This document shows, one piece after another, positions 1-8,590 of a stretch of DNA of 34,864 nucleotides; position 1 is the first letter of the stretch, and each line of letters opens with the position of its first letter. Location: NCBI RefSeq assembly GCF_000341145.1, contig NZ_ANBE01000046.1:1-34864 (forward strand), in the 5' to 3' direction. The DNA is from Nocardiopsis xinjiangensis YIM 90004 (GTDB lineage: Bacteria; Actinomycetota; Actinomycetes; Streptosporangiales; Streptosporangiaceae). The position numbers and the translations under genes were made by a program. Below the pieces are notes generated by a model. That model saw nothing but the letters and a program-made list of their open reading frames with translations. It had not been told where the DNA came from and did not search any database.

Positions 1-35
1 CCCCGCAACTCCCTGAACTCCAGGGTGTTGCGGGG
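1..35. terminator. Hairpin, probable terminator of the gene left of the window
   Basis: Bases 1-9 (CCCCGCAAC) pair perfectly with 27-35. After one T-T mismatch, 11-15 (CCCTG) pair with 21-25, leaving a 5-nt loop. No T-tract follows, as is common for actinobacterial terminators. It most likely ends the transcript that enters from the left, before the miaB promoter. Confidence 0.6.
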
Positions 36-107
36 ACCGCTAGAACCCGAGCCGGGTGCGGGGCCGTTCGTGTGCCCACAGCTGGACCGAGGGGCCGACA
101 CAGCCGA

Positions 108-113
108 TAGCCT
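108..113 (+). promoter_or_regulatory. -10 box TAGCCT of miaB, leaderless type
   Basis: TAGCCT lies exactly 6 nt before the GTG start at 120, and no convincing Shine-Dalgarno is present. A TGGACC at 83-88 could be a -35 with a long 19-nt spacer. The arrangement puts the transcription start at or next to the start codon. Confidence 0.45.
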
Positions 114-119
114 GGGGTC

Positions 120-1619
<1,500 letters not shown>

Positions 1620-1629
1620 TCGTGTCCGG

Positions 1630-1654
1630 CCGCGGGCGATGATCTCGTCCGCGG
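1630..1654 (+). terminator. Hairpin after miaB
   Basis: A 10-bp stem (1630-1639 with 1645-1654, one G-U pair) and a 5-nt loop start 10 nt after the miaB stop. Together with the larger hairpin at 1663-1700 it separates the converging miaB and P450 transcripts. Confidence 0.6.
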
Positions 1655-1662
1655 GCCGCGAG

Positions 1663-1700
1663 GAGCGGGGCCGGTCCCTTCCGCGGGGCCGGCCCCGCTC
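1663..1700. terminator. Bidirectional terminator between miaB and the P450 gene
   Basis: A perfect 12-bp stem, GAGCGGGGCCGG (1663-1674) with its complement at 1689-1700, has a 14-nt loop. It lies 32 nt downstream of the P450 stop (minus strand) and 43 nt downstream of the miaB stop, so it can serve both converging genes. Confidence 0.75.
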
Positions 1701-1732
1701 GTGTCTACGCCCGGCGGACGCGGGCCGTCGGG

Positions 1733-3010
1733 TCAGGTCCCCAGGCGCACGGGCAGTTCCGTCAGCCGCAGGGTCCCCGGAACGGTCTGCCGCTGTGGCG
1801 GGCGGCCGGGCACCAGGGACAGATCCGGGTAGGTCGACAGCAGGGCGTCGAAGGCCACGTCGCCTTCTGTGCGCGCCAGGGCCGCGCCCAGGCAGTAGTG
1901 CATGCCATGACTGAAGGCCTGGTGTGCTTCACCGGGCCTTCCGCGGTGCCTGGTGATGTCGAAGCGGTAGGGGTCCTCGTGCGCGTCCTGGTCGCGGTTG
2001 GCTCCGCCGATGACGGCGATGACGGCGGAACCGGGGGCGATCTCCCGGTCGCCGAGCTCGATCGCCTCGGTGGCGTAGCGCGGACGTGTGAGCAGCGCCG
2101 TACCTCCGTGGCGCAGCATCTCGTGGATCGCGGCGGGCATGAGGCCGCGGTCGGAGCGGAGCATCTCCCACTGTTCGGGGTGGTCGAGCAGGGCCCGGGT
2201 GCCGTTGCCGATGAGGTGGGCCGTGGTCTCGTAGCCGGCGATGATCAGCGTGAAGACCAGGGTGATGAGTTCACTCTCGGTGAGGCGGTCGCCGTCCTCG
2301 TCACGGGTGCGGACCAGAGCACCCAGCAAGTCCTCGTGCTCGGTCGCGCGGCGTTCGGCGATCATGTGCCGGGCGTGGTCGACGGCCGCGGCCATGGCGT
2401 CGTTGAGTTGTGCGGGGTCGGCCCGGTCGAAGCCGACGAGCTGGTCGCTCCATTCCCGCCAGCGTGCCCGGTCCTCGACGGGTACTCCCACCAGGTCGCC
2501 GATGACCGTGATCGGCAGCGGGTAGGCGAAATGGCCGAGCAGGTCGACGGTGCCGTCGTCGTCGGCGTGCTCGGGAAGGGCCGCCAGCAGTTCCTCGGCG
2601 GCGCGGCGGATACGTGGACGCAGTTCGTCGACCCTGCGGACGGTGAAGGTACGCGAGACGAGTTTGCGCAGGCGCACGTGGTCGACGCCGTCCTTGTCGA
2701 GAATGGTGTCGGTCAGGTAGGAGACCAGGTCCGAGCGCACCCCCAGCATGCGCAGCGCCTCGGAGCGCCTGTTCTCGGTGTCCCCTCCCGGGACGTGTGC
2801 GGGGTCGGTGACGAACCGGCGGTCGCCGAGGACCGAACGCACCTCCTCGTCCCCGGTGACGAACAGGACTTCGGAGCCGTCGAGGAAGCGGCCCCGGACG
2901 GCCCGGCCCGCCGAACGGATGCGTTCGATCGTGCGGAACGGCTCCTCGGCGAACTCGGGGTCGCGCAGGTCGACGGGCTCGTGCGTGGTCTGTGGCCGGA
3001 TGGCGGTCAT
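1733..3010 (-). CDS. Cytochrome P450
   Basis: This is a 425-aa soluble bacterial (class I type) cytochrome P450, a haem-thiolate monooxygenase. The oxygen-binding I-helix motif AGYETT is at 258-263, the ExxR pair is E297/R300 (IHEMLR), and the haem loop FSHGMHYCLG at 367-376 supplies C373 as axial ligand. HVRLRKLVSRTF at 111-122 is typical of actinomycete CYP105/107-like enzymes. The substrate cannot be told from sequence. No ferredoxin or reductase gene is adjacent, so electrons must come from partners elsewhere. The ATG at 3010 is chosen because a GGAGGGG ribosome site precedes it by 5-6 nt; the longer open frame upstream runs through the tetR gene. The start is 13 nt after the tetR stop, so the two form an operon and the TetR protein is the likely regulator. 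Confidence 0.95.
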   Translation of the reverse strand: MTAIRPQTTHEPVDLRDPEFAEEPFRTIERIRSAGRAVRGRFLDGSEVLFVTGDEEVRSVLGDRRFVTDPAHVPGGDTENRRSEALRMLGVRSDLVSYLTDTILDKDGVDHVRLRKLVSRTFTVRRVDELRPRIRRAAEELLAALPEHADDDGTVDLLGHFAYPLPITVIGDLVGVPVEDRARWREWSDQLVGFDRADPAQLNDAMAAAVDHARHMIAERRATEHEDLLGALVRTRDEDGDRLTESELITLVFTLIIAGYETTAHLIGNGTRALLDHPEQWEMLRSDRGLMPAAIHEMLRHGGTALLTRPRYATEAIELGDREIAPGSAVIAVIGGANRDQDAHEDPYRFDITRHRGRPGEAHQAFSHGMHYCLGAALARTEGDVAFDALLSTYPDLSLVPGRPPQRQTVPGTLRLTELPVRLGT

Positions 3011-3023
3011 GGCCCCTCCAGGG

Positions 3024-3767
3024 TCATTCGCGTCGGACGGTTCGGTAGCGGTCGATCTCGGCACGGACCCGCTGGACCGTGTGGTCGAACAGGGCCACGA
3101 CCTGGGGCCAGGCGGTACGCAGGGCGTCGGGGTCACCGCTCTCGCCCAGGGAGCGGTGCAGGGCGTCGGTGGCCAACTGTGTGCGGCGCTCCCGGTCGGG
3201 CACGTGGCGCCCTTGGTTCTCGAGCAGGGGCGGGTAGAGGAGGAATCCGGTCAGGGTCGTGCCGAAGATGTGGAAGAGCTCGTCGGGGGGCAGGTCGGCG
3301 CGCACCAGTCCGTGCTCGCGCAGCAGGTGGAAGTAGGCCTCGAGGTCGTGCAGGCGCCGGTCGATCAGTTCCCCGCCCTCGGCGACCGCGGTCTCGGTGA
3401 GCGTGCCGAGCATCCCGGTGTTGGCCATGAACACCTCCCGCAGGATCGGGGAGTTCGACAGCCCCTCGAGTGCGGTGGCGCCCACCCTGCTCGGCAGGAT
3501 CTCGACGGGGTCGGTCCCCATGCGCTCCACGATCCAGGCCGCGGCTTCGGACTGGGCGCGCATGAGCACCACCAGGTACAGCACTTCCTTGGTGGGGAAG
3601 TGCAGGTAGACCGTTCCTTTGCCGATCCCGGCCCGGCGTGCGACGTCCTCGATGGTGATCTTGCCCGGCCCCAGCGCGACCATGAGGTCGGCCGCGGCGT
3701 CGAGGATGCGGTCGGCGCGTTCGGCACGGGCCTGCGGTGAACGTCGGGAACGGGCGGACTGGACCAC
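3024..3767 (-). CDS. TetR/AcrR-family transcriptional regulator
   Basis: This is a 247-aa one-component regulator with a TetR-type N-terminal helix-turn-helix. ITIEDVARRAGIGKGTVYLHFPTKE at about 37-61 includes the hallmark GTVYLHF recognition segment. The C-terminal helical ligand/dimer domain (about 70-245) is diverged, so the ligand is unknown. The GTG start at 3767 is preferred because AGGAG lies 6 nt upstream. An ATG 51 nt further upstream would add a proline-rich tail and has no ribosome site. The gene is the first of a two-gene operon with the P450, and a large GTGAC dyad lies 89-131 nt upstream of its start. Autoregulation of the pair by this protein is the simplest reading. Confidence 0.93.
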   Translation of the reverse strand: MVQSARSRRSPQARAERADRILDAAADLMVALGPGKITIEDVARRAGIGKGTVYLHFPTKEVLYLVVLMRAQSEAAAWIVERMGTDPVEILPSRVGATALEGLSNSPILREVFMANTGMLGTLTETAVAEGGELIDRRLHDLEAYFHLLREHGLVRADLPPDELFHIFGTTLTGFLLYPPLLENQGRHVPDRERRTQLATDALHRSLGESGDPDALRTAWPQVVALFDHTVQRVRAEIDRYRTVRRE

Positions 3768-3855
3768 GTGGTGCTCCTGTGGATCGGGGACGTGCGGAGG
3801 CCCTGCGGCCACCGTCATGAATGATGGCGACGACCATATCCCCGCACGCCCTCTC

Positions 3856-3898
3856 CGTGACTGTGTGACCAACTAAGAAAACTGGTCACGAAGTCACG
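3856..3898. promoter_or_regulatory. Four-half-site GTGAC dyad, candidate TetR operator
   Basis: The arms 3856-3871 and 3883-3898 are 16 bp with 14 of 16 positions complementary, around an 11-bp AT-rich spacer. Each arm holds two half-sites: GTGAC at 3857 and 3865, and GTCAC at 3885 and 3893. The two in each arm are 8 bp apart. The dyad sits upstream of tetR and is separate from the miaA terminator, so it is best read as an operator for a pair of TetR dimers. Confidence 0.65.
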
Positions 3899-3960
3899 AT
3901 AAGCCGATGCTGGACCCGTGGGCAAGAGGGCGGGGACGGCGGGGCCGGGTCCGGACACGA

Positions 3961-3996
3961 CGGAGCGCCGCACCCCCGCAGGGACGCGGCGCTCCG
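3961..3996 (-). terminator. miaA terminator
   Basis: A perfect 11-bp stem, CGGAGCGCCGC (3961-3971) with 3986-3996, and a 14-nt loop begin 19 nt after the miaA stop. There is no clear T-tract. Confidence 0.75.
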
Positions 3997-4015
3997 ATCC
4001 GCCGGGGCGGAGGTC

Positions 4016-5020
4016 TCAGTCCACCCCGAGCCGCCCGGTCGGCAGCCACGTGGACACGTCCACCAGCGCCTCGCCCGAGGGCTTGTCCTCCGCGCCCGAA
4101 AGCGCTTTCTCCACGTGGTGCAGGGCCCGTTCGACGAGGTCCTCGGCATCGTGCGGCAGCCACGTCACCCGCGGGTCGCGGCGGAACCACGACTCCTGGC
4201 GCCGCGCGAACTTGCGGGTGGCCTGTGCGGTGGCAGCCCGCGCCTCGGACTCCGACATCTGCCCGTCCAACTGAGCCAGGGCCTGGGAGTACCCCAGCGC
4301 GCGTGAAGCGGTCCGGCCCTCGCGCAGGCCGATCTTGTCGAGCTCGCGGACCTCCTCCAACAGCCCCTTCTCCCACATGCGGTCCACACGCAGATCGATA
4401 CGCTGGTCCAGTTGCTCGCGCGGGGCCGTGACCCCCAGCTGCAGGCACGGGTAGTAGGAGGAGTGGTCGGGCAGGTTCGCGGTGAACGGCTCCCCGGTCA
4501 GCTCCACGACCTCCAGGGCGCGCACGATGCGGCGCCCGTTGCCCGGAAGGATCGCTTTCGCCGCGGCCGGGTCCACGTCGGCCAGGCGCGCGTGCAGCAC
4601 CCCGGGGCCGACCTCGTTCAGCTCCGTCTCCAACCGGGCGCGCACGTCCGGGTCCGTGCCCGGGAAGTTCATGTGGTCCAGCACCGAGCGCACGTACAGG
4701 CCCGAGCCGCCCACCAGGATCGGCAGGACGTCCTGGTCGGTGAGCTCATCGACGCGCTCGCGCGCCATGTCCTGGTAGCTGGCCACGTCGGCGGGTTCAT
4801 CGACCTCCCACACGTCCAGGAGGTGGTGGGCCACTCCGCGCCGTTCCCCCTCGGAGACCTTGGCGGTTCCGACGTCCATGCCCCGGTAGAGCTGCATGGA
4901 GTCGGCGTTGATCACCTCTCCGCGCCGACCGACGCGTTCTTCCAGCCGCAGCGCCAGCTCGACGGCCAGATCCGATTTGCCCACAGCGGTCGGCCCGACG
5001 ACCGCGATCACCTTGATCAT
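4016..5020 (-). CDS. miaA: MiaA, tRNA dimethylallyltransferase
   Basis: This 334-aa enzyme transfers the dimethylallyl group from DMAPP to N6 of A37 in tRNA, giving the i6A substrate of MiaB. The P-loop-like GPTAVGKS is at 9-16. The conserved NADSMQLYRGMDVGTAK segment (38-54) includes catalytic D40. GGSGLYV, GNGRRIVRALEV and TRKFARRQESWFRRD follow in the usual order. The ATG at 5020 is chosen because it starts at the conserved strand IKVIAVVGPTAVGKS; the open frame extends 34 codons further without homology. TACGCT ends 6 nt before this ATG, suggesting a leaderless start. The gene is divergent from dapF. In relatives such as M. tuberculosis, miaB, miaA, dapF and hflX all point the same way. 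Confidence 0.97.
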   Translation of the reverse strand: MIKVIAVVGPTAVGKSDLAVELALRLEERVGRRGEVINADSMQLYRGMDVGTAKVSEGERRGVAHHLLDVWEVDEPADVASYQDMARERVDELTDQDVLPILVGGSGLYVRSVLDHMNFPGTDPDVRARLETELNEVGPGVLHARLADVDPAAAKAILPGNGRRIVRALEVVELTGEPFTANLPDHSSYYPCLQLGVTAPREQLDQRIDLRVDRMWEKGLLEEVRELDKIGLREGRTASRALGYSQALAQLDGQMSESEARAATAQATRKFARRQESWFRRDPRVTWLPHDAEDLVERALHHVEKALSGAEDKPSGEALVDVSTWLPTGRLGVD

Positions 5021-5026
5021 GGCCCC

Positions 5027-5032
5027 AGCGTA
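5027..5032 (-). promoter_or_regulatory. -10 box TACGCT of miaA, leaderless type
   Basis: Read on the minus strand, TACGCT is followed by GGGGCC and then the ATG at 5020, a 6-nt gap. No usable Shine-Dalgarno and no clear -35 were found. Confidence 0.4.
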
Positions 5033-5141
5033 GTCGTGCCGGCACCCTCCTCGTTGCCCGGACGTCCACACTTGCGCTGTCGGGGCACTGATGCCGGTAC
5101 CTGCGGCCGTTCCGCAGGGCATGTGCCCTCGGAGCGCGCCC

Positions 5142-5147
5142 TAGTAT
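5142..5147 (+). promoter_or_regulatory. -10 box TAGTAT of dapF, leaderless type
   Basis: TAGTAT ends 7 nt before the dapF ATG at 5155. The only purine run (GGGGG) is 1 nt from the ATG, too close to act as a ribosome site. Transcription therefore probably starts at the A of the ATG. A recognisable -35 is lacking. Confidence 0.5.
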
Positions 5148-5154
5148 TGGGGGT

Positions 5155-5970
5155 ATGCGATTCGCCAAGGGCCACGGAACAGAGAACGACTTCGTGATCC
5201 TCCCCGACCCGGACGGGGAGCTGGAACTCACGGAGGAGACCGTCCGGCTGCTGTGCGACCGACGCGCGGGCCTGGGCGGGGACGGCATCCTGCGTGTGGT
5301 GCGTACCAGTGCCCGGGGCGAGGCGCTGTTGCCGGCGGCGCGTACGGGTGAGCGTCCGGAGTGGTTCATGGACTACCGCAACGCCGACGGTTCGGTGGCC
5401 GAGATGTGCGGCAACGGGATACGGGTCTTCGCCCGGTACCTGCTGCACGCCGGCCTGCTCTCCGGAGACCGGTTCGAGATCGGCACCCGCGACGGGGCCA
5501 AGGAGGTCACGGTCGAGGAGGACGGCCAGATCACCATAGACATGGGCCGGGTGGAGATGCAGGGTTCCTCGTCGGCGAAGTTGGCCCGCCAGGTGGTGCA
5601 CGGTGCGCAGATCTCGGTCGGCAACCCGCACCTGGCGTGCGAGGTGTCCGGCCCGGTCGCCCGCGTGGACCTGAGCGAACCGCCCGTGCTGGATCCCGAG
5701 GCCTTCCCCGAGGGCGCCAACGTCGAGGTCTACGGCCACGTCGAACCCGGTGTCCTGCAGATGCGCGTCTTCGAACGCGGTTCCGGTGAGACCCGCTCGT
5801 GCGGGACCGGCATCGTGGCCGCCGCGTCCGCCGCCACCCCCGCGGGCGAGGGCGCGACCTGGAAGGTGCGTGTGCCGGGCGGGGAGTGCACCGTCCTGCT
5901 CGACGCCTCCGGCGCCCGGCTGCGCGGCCCTGCCGTCATCGTGGCCGAGGGAGAGACCTACCTGGCCTGA
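5155..5970 (+). CDS. dapF: DapF, diaminopimelate epimerase
   Basis: This 271-aa PLP-independent epimerase converts LL- to meso-diaminopimelate for lysine and peptidoglycan synthesis in the cytoplasm. Both catalytic cysteines are present: C85 in the NADGSVAEMCGNG motif (77-88) and C216 in RSCGTG (214-219). The N-terminal KGHGTENDFVIL (5-16) and GNPHLACEV (157-164) match the duplicated DapF fold. The ATG at 5155 begins exactly at the conserved start MRFAKGHGTENDF. Expression is likely leaderless. It converges on the glcF gene 42 bp downstream. Confidence 0.98.
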   Translation: MRFAKGHGTENDFVILPDPDGELELTEETVRLLCDRRAGLGGDGILRVVRTSARGEALLPAARTGERPEWFMDYRNADGSVAEMCGNGIRVFARYLLHAGLLSGDRFEIGTRDGAKEVTVEEDGQITIDMGRVEMQGSSSAKLARQVVHGAQISVGNPHLACEVSGPVARVDLSEPPVLDPEAFPEGANVEVYGHVEPGVLQMRVFERGSGETRSCGTGIVAAASAATPAGEGATWKVRVPGGECTVLLDASGARLRGPAVIVAEGETYLA

Positions 5971-5995
5971 CCGGCTCTCCACACCGCGCGTCCCC

Positions 5996-6007
5996 GGGCC
6001 GCGGCCC
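5996..6007. terminator. Short GC hairpin between dapF and glcF
   Basis: GGGCC-GC-GGCCC lies in the 42-bp gap between two converging stops. The stem is only 5 bp, so its strength as a terminator is doubtful. Confidence 0.3.
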
Positions 6008-6012
6008 CGCGT

Positions 6013-7332
6013 CTACGAGCGGCCCAGGAGCACACCGGAATCCAGACCGCGCAGGGACACGTCCAGCACACGGGCGGTGTGGGACACCGGCATCGGGGCT
6101 CCGGCCCGGTCCAGGGCCGAACCGATCTGCATCGAGCATCCCGGGTTGCCCGAGACCAACAGCTCGGCACCGGTGGCCGCCGCGTCCTGGCCCTTGCGCT
6201 CACCCAACTCGGCCGCGGGTTCGGGGTTGAAGACGTTGTAGACCCCGGCCGAGCCGCAGCAGATCTCCTTGTTGGGCAGATCGGAGACCCGCATCTCCGG
6301 GATCTGGGACAGCAGCTCCCGCGGCGCCGAGGTGACCCCTTGGCCGTGGGAGAGGTGGCAGGCGTCGTGGTAGGCCACGTGCACCGGTACCGGGTGGCGC
6401 TCGGCCTGCGGCCCCAACTCGGCCAGGAACTCGGTGAGGTCGACGACCTTCTCCGACGCGGCCCGGGCCCGGTGCACCCACGCGGGGGCCGCACCGGCCT
6501 CCTCCAGGGTGCGGTCCATGTGTTTCATGCTCGACCCGCAACCGGCCGAGTTCACCACGATCCGCTCCACATCGGCGCGCTCGAAGACCTCCACGAGCGC
6601 GCGGGTGAACCCGGCCGACTCCTCCAGGCGTCCCGAGTGGCCGGACAGCGCCCCGCAGCAACCCTGGGAACGCGGGATCACCACGTCGCAGCCCTCCAAG
6701 GCCAGGACGCGGGCCGTTGCGGTGTTGACCTCCGGGAAGAACGCCCCCTGCACACACCCCACGAGCATGCCCACACGGGCCCGGCGCCGACCCACCGCCG
6801 GAACGAACTCCGGCAGGGGAGGGGGTGGCGACGACAGCGGCGGGGCGATGCGCTCCATGGTGGCGAGAGCGGGGGAGATCCGGTCCAGCACCCCGCTCTT
6901 GCGCAGCATCCGCCCGGCGCGGGTGGCCTGGTAGGCACGCAGAGGACCACGCATCATGCGCAACCGGTCGCGGTAGGGGAACACGGAGAAGACCGCACCC
7001 CGCAGCGCCCGCTCACCGACCGGGCGTTCGTGCTGTTCCTCCACCCGGTGGCGCGTGTGGTCGATGAGTGCGTCGTAGGCCACCCCCGACGGGCACGCCG
7101 ACACACACGCCAGGCAGCCCAGACAGTTGTCGAAGTGGCTGACCGCTGCATCGCTGAGCACGTCCTCGGAGTGCATCTGCTCCATGAGGTGGATACGGCC
7201 CCGCGGGGAGTCCATCTCCTGTCCCCACAGCACGTGCGTGGGGCACGTGGGCAAGCAGAACCCGCAGTGCACGCAGTCGTCGAGGAGCTCGCTGAAACGT
7301 TGGTTGCTGTCGCCGGTGATCGGCTCGGTCAT
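6013..7332 (-). CDS. glcF: GlcF-type glycolate oxidase iron-sulfur subunit
   Basis: This 439-aa protein carries electrons from the flavin subunits GlcD/GlcE. Two CxxCxxCxxxCP ferredoxin motifs bind [4Fe-4S] clusters (C20/C23/C26/C30 and C70/C73/C76/C80). Two cysteine-rich CCG domains follow, with MLVGCVQGAFFP, GCCGALSGHSG, NSAGCGSS, YHDACHLSHG and CCGSAGVYN. The ATG at 7332 is preceded by AGGGAG at a proper distance and by the glcE stop 26 nt upstream; the frame stays open further but runs into glcE. It is third of three genes in the order glcD-glcE-glcF. Without a biochemical test, oxidation of D-lactate or another 2-hydroxyacid cannot be excluded. The neighbouring malate synthase favours glycolate. 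Confidence 0.93.
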   Translation of the reverse strand: MTEPITGDSNQRFSELLDDCVHCGFCLPTCPTHVLWGQEMDSPRGRIHLMEQMHSEDVLSDAAVSHFDNCLGCLACVSACPSGVAYDALIDHTRHRVEEQHERPVGERALRGAVFSVFPYRDRLRMMRGPLRAYQATRAGRMLRKSGVLDRISPALATMERIAPPLSSPPPPLPEFVPAVGRRRARVGMLVGCVQGAFFPEVNTATARVLALEGCDVVIPRSQGCCGALSGHSGRLEESAGFTRALVEVFERADVERIVVNSAGCGSSMKHMDRTLEEAGAAPAWVHRARAASEKVVDLTEFLAELGPQAERHPVPVHVAYHDACHLSHGQGVTSAPRELLSQIPEMRVSDLPNKEICCGSAGVYNVFNPEPAAELGERKGQDAAATGAELLVSGNPGCSMQIGSALDRAGAPMPVSHTARVLDVSLRGLDSGVLLGRS

Positions 7333-7358
7333 GGAGGGCTCCCTGCTCGCTCTGGGGT

Positions 7359-8558
7359 TCAGATCCCGCCGGCGCCGCGCCCGGGGGCGAACCGGTGGTC
7401 GGGGTCGAAGGCGTCCTTGACGGCGCGCATCAGCGGCAGGCCGGGGATCTGGCCCCACCGGTCCACCGTCGTGGCCGAGTCGGGGCAAGCGCGCACCAGC
7501 TGGGCCGTCCACTCGGGCTGTGCGCGGACTTCCTCCAGCACCGATGCGATCTCCTCGGGCGGGGTCCCCTCCGGCCAGGACAGGTGGAGCGCGCCCCGTG
7601 GAGCACACCCGCCCACGCGCACGCGGTGGCCCAGCCGGGCTGCCGCCTCCACCGACTCCGCGGGCGGCAGCGACAGCCACGCCAGGGGCCCCTTCGAGGG
7701 CCGGTGCCCCCACCCGGACGGCAGGTACCGGCTCACGTGCGCGTGTGCGCCCAGAGCCTGGACGGCCTCTTCGGTCCGGGGACGCAGTCCCTCGTGCGTC
7801 CCCTCCAGGACCACCTGCAGCGTCAGGGCGGAGCCGGGGCCGGCACGGACCTCCACCGCCGAGGGCACGATCGCGCTCTCCCGGACCGCCGCCAAGGCCC
7901 GGTCGGCCTCCTCCCCGGACGCGTACTCGGACTCCACCAGACACAGCGCGGGCGGTTCGGGCTGCAGCCGGAAGGCCACCGAGGCGATGGCACCGAGCGT
8001 TCCGTACCCGCCGGTGTGGAGTTTGGCCAGGTCGTAGCCGGCCACGTTCTTGACGACCCGGCCCCCGCTGCGGGCCACGACACCGTCCGGGCGTACGACC
8101 GTCATCCCGATGACCAGGTCGCGCAGGGCCCCGTGGAGCAGGCGGCGCGGCCCGCTCGCGCCGGTGGCGACCGTCCCGCCGACGGTTCCGCCGGTGCGGA
8201 CGGGATCGTAGGACAGCCGCTGGCCCTCCCCGGCCAGGTGGGCGTACAGGTCCGCCACGGGGGTGCCCGCGCCGGCCTCCACGACCAGGTCGCCGGGGTC
8301 GTGGTCGATCCAGGACAGCTTCCCGGTGTCGACCAGTAGGTCGAGGGCGCGTGGGGCGGGCCCCCAGTCCTGGGCGGTTCCGCCGCCGCGCACGGCCACG
8401 GTCTCGCCCTCGCGCGTGGCCCCGGCCAGGGCGAGGGAGAGTTCCTCGGTGTTCGACGGTTCGGTGACCTTCGTGGGCACCAGGTCACCGACCGCGTCCT
8501 CGGGTGCGCCGGCCCGCACGACCGGGATCGGGGCCCGGGAAGATCCAGCCATGGTCAT
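7359..8558 (-). CDS. glcE: GlcE-type glycolate oxidase FAD-binding subunit
   Basis: This 399-aa protein has an FAD-binding type-4 (PCMH) domain. VRGGGTAQDWG at 57-66, TGGTVGGTVATGASGPRRLLHG (122-143) and NVAGYDLAKLHTGGYGTLG at 171-189 are the GlcE landmarks. It lacks the C-terminal FAD-oxidase cap found in GlcD, as expected for GlcE. It starts 32 nt after the glcD stop and ends 26 nt before glcF. There are two ATG codons 6 nt apart (8558 and 8552). The second is better spaced from the weak GGAAC ribosome site, so the start may be two codons later. Confidence 0.92.
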   Translation of the reverse strand: MTMAGSSRAPIPVVRAGAPEDAVGDLVPTKVTEPSNTEELSLALAGATREGETVAVRGGGTAQDWGPAPRALDLLVDTGKLSWIDHDPGDLVVEAGAGTPVADLYAHLAGEGQRLSYDPVRTGGTVGGTVATGASGPRRLLHGALRDLVIGMTVVRPDGVVARSGGRVVKNVAGYDLAKLHTGGYGTLGAIASVAFRLQPEPPALCLVESEYASGEEADRALAAVRESAIVPSAVEVRAGPGSALTLQVVLEGTHEGLRPRTEEAVQALGAHAHVSRYLPSGWGHRPSKGPLAWLSLPPAESVEAAARLGHRVRVGGCAPRGALHLSWPEGTPPEEIASVLEEVRAQPEWTAQLVRACPDSATTVDRWGQIPGLPLMRAVKDAFDPDHRFAPGRGAGGI

Positions 8559-8590
8559 GTTCCGTTCCGTGGTCGTCCGTCCGGCGGGGG

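Noticed and set aside
3011..3136. A longer P450 start giving 467 residues
   Set aside because: The extra 42 codons overlap the end of tetR and resemble its reverse-frame sequence. The ATG at 3010 has a strong ribosome site.
6013..6015. Calling GlcF a lactate utilisation (LutA/LutB) protein
   Set aside because: The two ferredoxin motifs plus two CCG domains in one protein, with GlcD and GlcE upstream, fit the glycolate oxidase arrangement rather than lutABC.
6079..8037. A 652-codon open frame on the plus strand opposite glcF/glcE
   Set aside because: It is antisense to two genes with intact catalytic and cluster motifs, and its translation shows no recognisable domain. Long shadow frames are normal at this GC content.
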